Part shown: piece by piece, positions 51,835 through 60,807 of the stretch
How the letters are laid out: every line of letters starts with the position of its first letter
Position numbering within the stretch: position 1 is the first letter of the stretch
NCBI RefSeq assembly: GCF_000350225.1
Contig: NW_005178984.1
Coordinates: 172,039 to 236,038 of the forward strand
Direction of reading: 5' to 3'
From: Chondrus crispus
Taxonomy: Eukaryota; Rhodophyta; Florideophyceae; Gigartinales; Gigartinaceae
DNA length: 64,000 nt
Translations under genes and position numbers: made by a program
The notes under the pieces: model-generated
The model's database searches: none
Told to the model about the DNA's origin: nothing
The model's input: the letters and a program-made list of their open reading frames with translations, nothing else

Positions 51835-54819
51835 TTACATGGAATCCCCACCGTTACCGTTGCTGTGGTAGACGAAGCCCTCTATACCGTAGTCTACGAA
51901 AATTTCAGATCCTGGACTGATTAGGGTCTGTGCTTCCACGACCAAAATAGTCGGCTGGACTAATTGGGACGGATGAGTGGGAGCTTGCGGTGCCATTAAC
52001 CTTGCGTTTTGTGGGCGGGGAAACAGCAGCTGCCCCTGTCTGTGTGCTTCGAATTCTTCGTCGTCGTGGTGATAGCGCGCGTCGTTGATGTAACCACCCA
52101 TTGTGAATGGTGTAGGGACAACGCATATTGCCTTTCGACCGTTCAGCAGGTCCTTGACGGCGTTGAATCCGTGTCCGCGTATGTTCACTTGCAGCGCATA
52201 TTTGTTGTAGCGATGTATGTCTACCCCGAGTACACCGCCGCCATATTTCTTTGCCATCTGCCTGCGCTTTCCGAGATCGTGGTATACCAACGTACCAAAG
52301 TACGAACAGATTAGGTCCCCCTTCTGAAAAGTCTTTGCCGCAAATACACCCTGACCAGCCATTTGGTGCTTGATGGTTGAGGTTGCGACGAACAAACCGT
52401 TGGCAGCTGCATCAATCTGCAAAAGTTGTTTCGTGTCTGATTGTTCAAGCAGGCCTTGGTATGGACGGGGCCATTCATGGAATGGCTTGTTCATGCAGTC
52501 AATCAGGAATCCTCGATTATCCCAAGTGGATGCTAGATGAGACAGAATATGGTCGGGGAAGCATTGGTATGGTGGCATTCCTTTTGGAGCGTTCCACCTG
52601 GGATCAAGCATCTCTGGAGGGGCGTACTGTTCATGCACAGAACAAACTAAAGGAAGGAACTTCGACAATAGTTTGATATCTGTGGCCTTGGTAGCAATGG
52701 CTGATGCTGTTCTTCGTAAGACATGGTTGGAAGCCACAGTAAAGCATGCCTCATCTACTTCGCACCCGACAAATCTGCGATGATTGGGGAGAGTCATGCA
52801 AGCATGGGCAGTTGAGAAGGTACCGGCGAATAAATCCACCACGATATCACCTGGCTGAGAGAACCTGCAGATGAGTTCCTTGAGGAGGGCAACTGGTTTC
52901 TGCTCTGCGCGGAGAGCAAAGGTCTTTGATGGGTCGTTGCTGTTGCATCCTCGGAGCTGTTCACCGGGAAGAAGCCACATGACATTGTTAATGATGTTCT
53001 TGAAGGCCGGAAATGTTGAAGGGACGTAGTTAAAGTTCTTGTAGTTAACCATCGCTTCTTCCTCTTTGTATGTAAGACCGTTTTTCTTGATATGGACTGC
53101 CAATTCGGCCCCATTTACGAGTGAACACTTCTTTCCCGGGGGTACTGTGATGACTGAGGGATGTCTCTCGACTATCAAGGGCATCGAATCCACAGTGAAT
53201 GTGGGCCTCTTTTGGCCCCTGCCGAGGTCTGTAGTCGAGGCTTTGAACTTTGTACGCCATGTCATGAATTGCTGTATCGAGCAGAAAATGATGCCGTGTC
53301 CACCTTTTCTAAGGACCATAGCTGCAGTTTTCACGACCTCGTCCATGTCTTCATTTGTGAGGCAATCATGGGCCGAGTTTTTCTTGTCCGACTGTCTTCT
53401 CGTGTTATAGGGAGGGTCACATAGAAGCAATTGAGCTCCTGAAGAACTTAAAGGGTCCGTAGGTGCGATTAAATCTTCCAGCTCGATGATTTCCTCGAAG
53501 CTTGACCGGTACAGCCTCAGATATGGTTTCAGTGCATCTTCCAACTCTTCCATCTTTTTCTTTATCGCTTGGTTTGAAATCGCGCGAGTTCCATTGGCTG
53601 GGATCTTGGTAGAGAATGGTTCGAGTGGAGTCTCAGCAGCCGACCGCTCAGGTCTTACTGGAATAATGTTGCCAACAATTTCCTTGACTCGAGGGGCTGT
53701 ACGTACGTAGTTTTGTACAGCTGACCGCAATCTCATCTCCGTCTCTAACTCCTTTCGAACTGTGTTGGTAAGGCGAAGCGGTATTTTAGAAAAGCGTTGA
53801 GGAACTCCTTCGTTGTGCACTTTGAACCTTACGAAACCGGGCCATTTGATGTGAGATGGCAGTGCGTAGAGCTCGTGCGCATGCGTCATTGAATGAATGT
53901 CTTGGAAGAACTCTGTGGCAAGAGTGCGTAGGCACTCATCCAGGCTGTTGGTTCTATCACAGACGTGTGCGAACGTTTCTTCTTTCTTATGTGTCAGAGA
54001 AGCATGGGGCTCAAATCGCTTCGCTTGCGAGCTTCTGAGAAAGCCTTCTGTACGTGACTGAATGACCCGAAACTGAACGAAATCCGAGGTCAACTGAAGA
54101 TATGGGAGGAACATGCTTTCGACACCGTCAAAACCGAAGCTGGCAGCATACGTATCCCACGCTCTGACCACTTGCTGAATTGCAGCTCCTATTCTAACTG
54201 CTTTTTCGGTAGTGAGGGCGCTCAAGGTTAAGCTGGGAGGGTACGAGGTCGGTTGTGCTATTGATCTTGTTATTTTCCTTTTCTTTGCAGGCCTCTCCTC
54301 GTTGATGCTCTTCGTAATGTCAATAATCACGGATACGAAAATGAGCTGCTCGAATCGGGTGACAGGTTTCGTTTTGTAGGCGTAGGTTTTATCTTTTTTA
54401 GGCTTCGTCCATGAAAGGCCACTATCTGTGAAGAAAGAGCAAACCAAGTGCCTGTGATTTAAAGGGAATCCTTCGCGTGATGTGTGCTCGAATACGTCTC
54501 GAAGTCGCCTATCGGTTTCATTGTGCATCATATCAACGGTGGCAGCAGTGCGAAAGTACAATCCATTGCTACTAGTTTGGAGCTTGGCAATGAGCTGAGT
54601 CTTTTCGTAGTTTGTGTAGTCGTTGCCTTCGGTAACAAAAAGGAGTATGTCCTTGACGGCTGGTGGCATCTCCATTTCTGCACGGTTAGCGAAAACCTTC
54701 TGGACCCATTCGCAGAACTTTGCAAAAGGAAGGTCTCTGGCTTTCGCGGTGGGTTCCAAAGCATCCCAAGCATCCCGAACGGCTATTGAAAGCTTTGCAA
54801 AAGTAGTGAGCTTTGCCAT
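51835..54819 (-). CDS. Beta-class DNA adenine methyltransferase fused to a SET domain
   Basis: Start ATG 54819 has a strong context (ACCATGG). The frame is open upstream to 55086, but that part is low-complexity and lacks an ATG at its end. The product is 994 residues. Residues 1-440 are unrecognised and basic in the middle (PAKKRKI could be a nuclear signal). Residue 468 begins DPPYNT, the catalytic motif IV of N6-adenine methyltransferases. Motif I (VVDLFAGTFST, about 662) follows it, the order of the beta class (as in type III Mod and CcrM-like enzymes). From about 818 a SET domain is visible: GQGVFAAKTFQKGDLICSY, GGYINDARY in place of the usual NHSC box, and GSEIFVDYG at the end. Predicted roles are DNA adenine (less likely cytosine-N4) methylation plus protein lysine methylation. 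The missing NHSC makes SET activity uncertain. It is divergently transcribed from the gene at 56032. Confidence 0.88.
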   Translation of the reverse strand: MAKLTTFAKLSIAVRDAWDALEPTAKARDLPFAKFCEWVQKVFANRAEMEMPPAVKDILLFVTEGNDYTNYEKTQLIAKLQTSSNGLYFRTAATVDMMHNETDRRLRDVFEHTSREGFPLNHRHLVCSFFTDSGLSWTKPKKDKTYAYKTKPVTRFEQLIFVSVIIDITKSINEERPAKKRKITRSIAQPTSYPPSLTLSALTTEKAVRIGAAIQQVVRAWDTYAASFGFDGVESMFLPYLQLTSDFVQFRVIQSRTEGFLRSSQAKRFEPHASLTHKKEETFAHVCDRTNSLDECLRTLATEFFQDIHSMTHAHELYALPSHIKWPGFVRFKVHNEGVPQRFSKIPLRLTNTVRKELETEMRLRSAVQNYVRTAPRVKEIVGNIIPVRPERSAAETPLEPFSTKIPANGTRAISNQAIKKKMEELEDALKPYLRLYRSSFEEIIELEDLIAPTDPLSSSGAQLLLCDPPYNTRRQSDKKNSAHDCLTNEDMDEVVKTAAMVLRKGGHGIIFCSIQQFMTWRTKFKASTTDLGRGQKRPTFTVDSMPLIVERHPSVITVPPGKKCSLVNGAELAVHIKKNGLTYKEEEAMVNYKNFNYVPSTFPAFKNIINNVMWLLPGEQLRGCNSNDPSKTFALRAEQKPVALLKELICRFSQPGDIVVDLFAGTFSTAHACMTLPNHRRFVGCEVDEACFTVASNHVLRRTASAIATKATDIKLLSKFLPLVCSVHEQYAPPEMLDPRWNAPKGMPPYQCFPDHILSHLASTWDNRGFLIDCMNKPFHEWPRPYQGLLEQSDTKQLLQIDAAANGLFVATSTIKHQMAGQGVFAAKTFQKGDLICSYFGTLVYHDLGKRRQMAKKYGGGVLGVDIHRYNKYALQVNIRGHGFNAVKDLLNGRKAICVVPTPFTMGGYINDARYHHDDEEFEAHRQGQLLFPRPQNARLMAPQAPTHPSQLVQPTILVVEAQTLISPGSEIFVDYGIEGFVYHSNGNGGDSM

Positions 54820-55306
54820 GGTAATGCTATGAGATGAAGGATGGGAGGATATATTAGGTAGAAGGCAGGGGTGGTGATTGACTCGTGCGAGGGCGGCGTG
54901 GATTCTGTTGTCGGTAGTCTTTTTAAATTGGGGCAACAAAAGAAGTAGGAAGGCGCCGGATAGCAATCGGGTAAGTGCGACGAATGGGGAACGACGTGTG
55001 CCGACGCTGGATGGGAGACTCTTTAAAGAGTGTAGTTGTTGTTGGAAGAATGAAGGGGAATGGTCGAAAGATCTGAAGAGGGACACGGCAGTGGAAATGT
55101 GACGATAAGTCAGCCGGATGAGGTGAATGGGTCGACCGAGACTTTCAAAGACGGATTAGCGCAGTGGTCAGAGAAGGGGATCCCAAGCGTGTTTGTTGGG
55201 GTGGGGGAGGCACAGCGACGGATAACGCTAATCCTCTGATGAATCGAGGGATCGCGAGGTGGAGAATGGTCATAAAATGGGGTTTGAGCGTGCTTAGTCG
55301 GCGTGG

Positions 55307-55338
55307 GAGGGCGAGGGAGGGCGAGGGAGGGCGAGGGA
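55307..55338. repeat. G-rich 10-bp tandem repeat
   Basis: GAGGGAGGGC is repeated three times, with enough GGG runs to form a G-quadruplex on the plus strand. Confidence 0.75.
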
Positions 55339-55413
55339 AAGACGTGTGGAGGCCGATGGGAAGTTGGGTTGAGATGACGTAGTACAGCGTAGTACGACAT
55401 TGGTTTCAGGTGT

Positions 55414-55435
55414 AGTATGATTTGGCAATCATACT
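55414..55435. promoter_or_regulatory. 22-bp palindrome, copy 1
   Basis: AGTATGATT, four bases TGGC, then AATCATACT: perfect 9-bp arms. It starts exactly 64 bp before copy 2. It looks like an operator or binding site for a dimeric protein. Confidence 0.8.
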
Positions 55436-55477
55436 GGCAAAGAGTGGGAAATTTTATTATTAAAACATGCTTGGCCG

Positions 55478-55499
55478 AGTATGATTGCCGAATCATACT
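55478..55499. promoter_or_regulatory. 22-bp palindrome, copy 2
   Basis: AGTATGATT, GCCG, AATCATACT. It is additionally flanked by GGCC on both sides, extending the symmetry. It starts 64 bp after copy 1. Confidence 0.8.
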
Positions 55500-55541
55500 G
55501 GCCGGAACCCCCAAAAAATTACTGAAAAGTAGGTCTTTCCC

Positions 55542-55563
55542 AGTATGATTGGGCAATCATACT
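55542..55563. promoter_or_regulatory. 22-bp palindrome, copy 3
   Basis: AGTATGATT, GGGC, AATCATACT. It starts 64 bp after copy 2. The 42-bp sequences between copies are only weakly alike, so the palindromes are more conserved than their surroundings. Confidence 0.8.
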
Positions 55564-56031
55564 CGAAGCGCCCGCCAGGTCGACCGACGTAAATTTTGGG
55601 GGATGAGCGGGGAATGCCCTGGCTTCCATGCCGGCTTGCGCACGTGGAGGGCGCTGATTGGCGGGATGGAGGGGCTCAATGTAACGGCCCTTGCTGGTGG
55701 TGGCGTCCACTCTCCTACTCTATTGATGGTCCCATCAACGGCTTCCATCTCGAATGAGTCCCCAGGCGACCGGTTGAAGAGTGTGTTGAGAGAATTTCTG
55801 TCGTTCCTGCTTTGAACGTGGGGCTTATACTAGGGGGATTCGCGAACGCTTAGGTGAATCGTTCGGGAATCGCTGGACGAGAGCTGCTGCGCATTGGAGT
55901 TGTATTTGGTTTACGTGGATCAGGCTGAATCGCGACCGTTGCTTGGAATCTTGGCACGAGAGCTGTAGTGTGGCTGCGTTGAGTAAGAGTGATTCACTTT
56001 GCGTACTATCAGGCTGTATAAAAGCTTTGAT

Positions 56032-59000
56032 ATGGTGGACGGGAGACCAGTTGCGGATGCGGAACGTCAAGGTGGATCTGAAAGCGGTTCAGAAGGCGAA
56101 ATGAACCAGGATTCGAGTCGGAAACGATTGGATAGGGGAGAAAGACGCGCTCGTGCTGAGAATGAAGAAGCAGCTGGTACCGTAGCTAGTGCTCGGACCG
56201 ACAATAGCTCTGGCAATGGGGCGAGTGCTGAAAGGAGGAAAGGAGGCGCGGAGGTCGTCGTGGTCGTGGTCGTCGTGGTTCTCGCGGTGCTCGTGGTACT
56301 CGTGGCACTCGTGGTACTCGTGGTGCGCGTGCTGCGAATGATGGGAGTGAAGGTGGAGTAGAAACGGCTTCCGTCGCAGGCAAGAGCGCCAGTGTTGCTG
56401 CACGCGGTGCCGCTGAGGATGCTGCGTCCGTGGGCAGAGCAGCGGCTACGACTGCGATGCCCATATCCGTTGGACCAGTTGTTCTGCGCGTGCGCAGTCC
56501 ACCTCGACCCCGAAAGAAGGGAGGCCAAACGATCAAGAGAGCAGCATCAAATTCCGCTGAGGAAGGAACCAGAACCCTAACCGATACGGAAGCAGCAGGA
56601 AGGTCTGGTTACAGGCGGGAGGGTTCAGACGGTGTTGGAATATCGGAAGAAGCTGCTGACGTCATAATTGCGGACTCTGACGAAGAGGAGCGTGCTGCGC
56701 AGGACAGGCTTAAGAATGACAATCCCCTGCTGGCTCCTGAGGTAGATTTGAACAACTACCGCCAGTGTATTCTCGAAATCGATGTTTCTTTGATAAGTGA
56801 GCCAAAGCAGAGCATTCGTTTGGTGGATGAGGAGCACCTCAGAGAGATGCGCCAGTCAATCAAAGAAAATGGATACATGACCAGCTCCGGCACGCTATCG
56901 GTAACACTGAAGGAGGGCAACGGGTTAACCTGTGCCTTGGCTGAAGAGATGATTACGAATGGGAAGATCACCAGGGAGGTGTGGTTGATTGATGGGCGGC
57001 ACCGGCTCATCGTGATCATCAGAGAGAGAATCCAAACTGTCAAAGTGACGCTGTGGATTCCTCGTCGAGATGTTCCGTGTCTCCACTCTGCGGAGATTGT
57101 TAGCATTGGTGCCTTTTTGAACAAGAGTACCTCTACGAACAGAGAGATGACCTTGCAGGACCAGATTCATGCTTGTGTGTCTTTAGCAAGGACGCTTGAT
57201 GCCAGAGAAGACGTTGATATTCGCGCATCTAATTCTTCCCATCTGGCGACTGCCCTCTTCGCCGGAAAGACTTTGGGGAAGCAGAAGATGAGGCAGTTGC
57301 AACGTTACGGAATGATTGGCCTGAAACTTGCTCAGAACCAGGCCATGTTTGATATCTTTTTAGAGGAGACGAACACTCAATTGAATTTGAATCTTAGTCA
57401 CGTGGCATCGGATGTTCTCCTTGGTATGGACTTGGAAGGGTTCAGGCTTGGACTGCAGTGCGTGAAGCAGAGAATTGAAACTGCAAACCAAACTGGATGG
57501 AGGGCCACTGGAAGGTTTGATCGACTAAGCAGAGCATTCTACAATGCAGTGGCCGAACAATACGGTGAGGTCAAAAAAGCTGCAGAGTTCTGCGGGTGGC
57601 CCGTCCGTGAGTTTTTGCAGCGTACGGTAGGAAAGACTAAGGTAACAGTTGGAGAGAGCATTCGGACGGGCATGGGAAGGTTTGACGAAGGTCAGAAGAT
57701 GAAGGGCGTTATGAAAACCAAGCTGACGAATCTGAAGAAGCGTCTGAAGGCATTGCCTGGAGTCGAAGACTACGAGGCTGAGTCGGAGTCAGATTCGGAG
57801 GTGGAGGGAGGATATATAACCCTCACTAACTCAGAATCGTCAGGGAGGAATGATGGCGACCATGAGCATGAATCGGAGTCGCCTCGAGGAACACCTCCCA
57901 ATTCCAAACCAGGAGATTCATTGCGGCCGAAGCAGACTCCGGGCCCTGCCCAGAACTCTGAGCTGGCTAAGGAGCCGAAACAGCCACAAGGGAATGGGAC
58001 CAAGCAAACTGAAGGCTCCAGTCAGCGACCTAAGCGAAAGAGTAAAAAGCGGAACTACAGCGAGCGCGGGGAAGATGAAGAGGATTTCGAGCCCGACTCC
58101 GGAAGGGGAAGACAGAGAAAAAAGCCGAAGATTGCGGGGACGGGGAAAGATGATGTCAATCCTGCGGCCACGGATGAGGGGTCCGGGTATATGCCGCGAG
58201 ATGATCTGGTGCGTGCTCTAGAAGGCTTGCCTGAGAACGAGGTTATTCGGATTATGGATGCCCTTGGTCTGGATGTCGTCTCTCGTCCGGAAAAGGAAAC
58301 TGTTCGAGATGAAGGGAAGTTTGCCTCCACGGATGGAAGCGGCTTTAAAGATGAAGTTGCAGCTGTACTGCCGATAGGGTATGACGACCCGGTTCCATAC
58401 GAAGGTTTAGAGCATCCGCAATGGTGCCGGTTTGCTTTTCTATTCCCTAGTCAATGGCCAAAGAAGAACCCTATTCGTCATGCTATGCCGTTTTTGGAGA
58501 CGATACTCGTTCCGCATGAACACCGGGCGAACGTGTTTTTTAACAGTGCAGCCGATGTGCTTCGAGATAATCACCACTTGGTCTTCTGGCGTGCAGCGCT
58601 GAACTACCTCGTCGATCATCCACAAGAAGAGGTCGTTCCCGATGGCGAAGAACGCTTTACTGAAGTCCCCAAGAACCTGCTTCCTTGGGCGTCTGCCATT
58701 GCAAATGACTACGCTGCTCTCGCATATTTCGCTGAGAAACGAGGAGAGCTTGAATCTCAGGGGTACTGCGTTCTGAGCAACTTTCTGGATGATGGACGCA
58801 ACCCGGAGAAGGTGGGGTCGGTGACAATACCGCAGATGGATGGGGACCGGCATGTTTTCTCACGTCTTCGGGCTGAAGTGCAGGCCTCTTTTCCTGGCGC
58901 TCAGGCTCTGAGGGATCCCGACAATCGCACGGTGTGGAATTGGATTGTGAATGAGGGTTTCGATGTCGATGCTGTGAAGGGTGAGAAAGGGATTGCTCGC

Positions 59001-59903
59001 TACACCACTACCAATTTCGGGGTGACTACTCATCTAGAGCAAAACGCAAGCACGGTGCTGACTGCTCGGCTGAGAGCGCTTTTGGACATCCGTATTTCGC
59101 AAGCGCTGGCGGCGTTGGTGGTATGGAAAAATAAGAGCGGTAGCGAGGAGATGTATAGTCCGAAGACCGGTGGGCGGTGGTTGCTGACGGCGAAAGGGTG
59201 CAAGCGCCAGGCACTGCATACGGATTTTCCTTCTATGAGCAGAACGGACACCGTTCGTGGCAAGAGAAACCCCGGTTACTTTACTATTACCACAGGCAGT
59301 TTAGAAGTGCCGGTCTGGGTTTGTCCGTTTTCGCATAAGACGGTATCGATGGCCCCAGAACGAGGTATTCGCGCTATGTCGAAAGGGAGTGTGGCACGAA
59401 TCCTCAGGATACCCCCGTACTCTATCTTCGTCGGTCGTGGGGACATGTTTCATGCTGGTGCCGGATATGGAGATTCAGCAGGGGACGGGAGCTGCCTTCG
59501 ATATCACCTGTATTTCGTGCCAATGAGCCATCGCTTAGAGGATGGTGTTCATATGCTCCAAAAGTTTGATCCCATTATGAAGACCAACCTGGACGACGAT
59601 ACGGACGAGGACGTAAATGAAGGTGAGGATGATGCAACCGGCGAGGTTGTCGGCGAAGGGGATGTGGATGGGGATGACGGTTATGTGGATGATGTGGAAG
59701 CCGATGGGGAAGGGGATGATGTTGTAATGAAGGAGGGAGTACCTGCTACTCAGCCAGTGCAAATTCTCAAAGAGGGTAGCTCGACCGCGAAAGCTGCTGT
59801 TGGGCCTTCAGGTGGGAATCCTGTCCAATTGCCAATCCCTGATACCCAGGAACAGGAGGTAACACCAGATTTAGATGAGTATGAGGAGAAGAAATCTGAC
59901 TAG
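56032..59903 (+). CDS. ParB-like domain fused to a 2-oxoglutarate/Fe(II) dioxygenase-like domain
   Basis: The main frame is open from 56232 to 59903, but its first ATG is at 56457. An ATG at 56032 (good context GATATGG) opens another frame with charged sequence up to about 56230, so a one-base indel or unseen intron may join them. The start of the main frame is an RG-rich repeat (RGTRGTRG), then a basic linker. Residues are numbered from the GTG at 56430: a ParB/Srx-like fold at about 100-200 (LVDEEHLREMRQSIKENG, then WLIDGRHRL); a helical region to about 450; a Ser/Glu/Lys-rich linker; a C-terminal oxygenase-like domain with HTD (His930, Asp932), distal His1008 (DMFHAGAGY) and Arg1024 (LRYHLYF), matching the HxD...H...R pattern of this superfamily. 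The tail is Asp/Glu/Gly-rich. The substrate is unknown; modified DNA or histone is a reasonable guess from the neighbour. Confidence 0.78.
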
Positions 59904-60807
59904 GGTCGAAGTAGGAATGCCTTGAAAAGTTGTTAGTACTTGTTGTAAAAGTAGACCCTGCGCGCAGCGGAGAGTATCCTCGCGCCTTACCGGTGAGGGT
60001 GTCCTGTAAAAGATATTTTCTATTTGGGAAGTCAGGGACAGCGGAAAAGAAGGGGTTCAAGAGCGTCTACATGGGGATTTAAAGGCAGGCTCTCGACTGC
60101 ATGCTGAATGAGCCTGGTTGTAGGAGTATAGATAGTTGTGTCGCGCAATTTTCCCGCCCTAGGTAGTGGGCAACATGGAAAAGAACATTCTGATCAGTTT
60201 ACTTCAACCTATGTACTTTCTTGGGGCCAAGAGGGGGATATTTCATATAAATAATAAAAACTGCGTGGGCATTAGCAACGCTGACCTAGAGTACCGTTTT
60301 TTGTTAAATTGTTGTACAGCTGGTTGCCAGCCGCCGAAAAGAAGGTAAAAGCTATGAATGGCATGTTACCTGAAAGAGCATGATACTTAAAATAATAATT
60401 TGTTAAATTGTTGTAAGAGCCATGAATGGCATGTTGCCTGAAAGAGGAAGATATTTAAAAGAGCAATGGGAAAAGGCGGTTATTATTACGTTTGGGGAAA
60501 ACATTACAATAGGAGCATGACGATAGGAGCGGTTGCGTATTTTCAATGTGTGCAATTTTCTTCATTGGGCGGTTTTGGCGTTTGAGCGATGAACCGCATT
60601 CCATACGGCACAAGTTTTAGATGGGCGCGTCATTGACTTGGAGTAGAATAGCTTTTTTTGATTTCTTCATAAGTAGAGCTTAGTAGAACTTACATGAGGA
60701 AACGATTCTGAGGTGGAGAGAGATTTAGAGACAGAGAGAGAGAGAGCTACCACTTGCGCACGTTTACTCGTTGTTTTTGTATAGAAGGACGATATATCTG
60801 TGAAAGA
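59904..60807. other. Intergenic region with imperfect direct repeats
   Basis: TTGTTAAATTGTTGTA occurs at 60301 and 60400, and (T/C)ATGAATGGCATGTT(A/G)CCTG near 60353 and 60421, showing an ancient local duplication. A GA-rich stretch (60728-60747) precedes the next gene. No gene is supported. Confidence 0.5.

Larger units (their letters stand above)
54820..56031. promoter_or_regulatory. Divergent intergenic region between methyltransferase-SET and ParB-dioxygenase genes
   Basis: About 1.2 kb contains presumably both promoters. It holds a GAGGGAGGGC tandem repeat (55307-55338) and three evenly spaced palindromes (55414-55563). No convincing gene; open frames of 100-150 codons here overlap on opposite strands and lack features. 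Confidence 0.55.

Noticed and set aside
55150..55225. tRNA gene (TAGCGCAGTGGTCAGAG resembles an A box)
   Set aside because: No matching B box, and the stems do not pair into a cloverleaf.
55414..55563. CRISPR-like array (three 22-bp repeats, 42-bp spacers)
   Set aside because: Only three repeats, each fully palindromic with a variable centre, spacers weakly alike, eukaryotic context and no cas genes. Binding sites are a better reading.
55999..56361. Val-rich hydrophobic ORF upstream of the ParB-dioxygenase gene
   Set aside because: The poly-Val part is the shifted reading of the RG-coding repeat; only the start of this frame (56032 to about 56230) seems coding.
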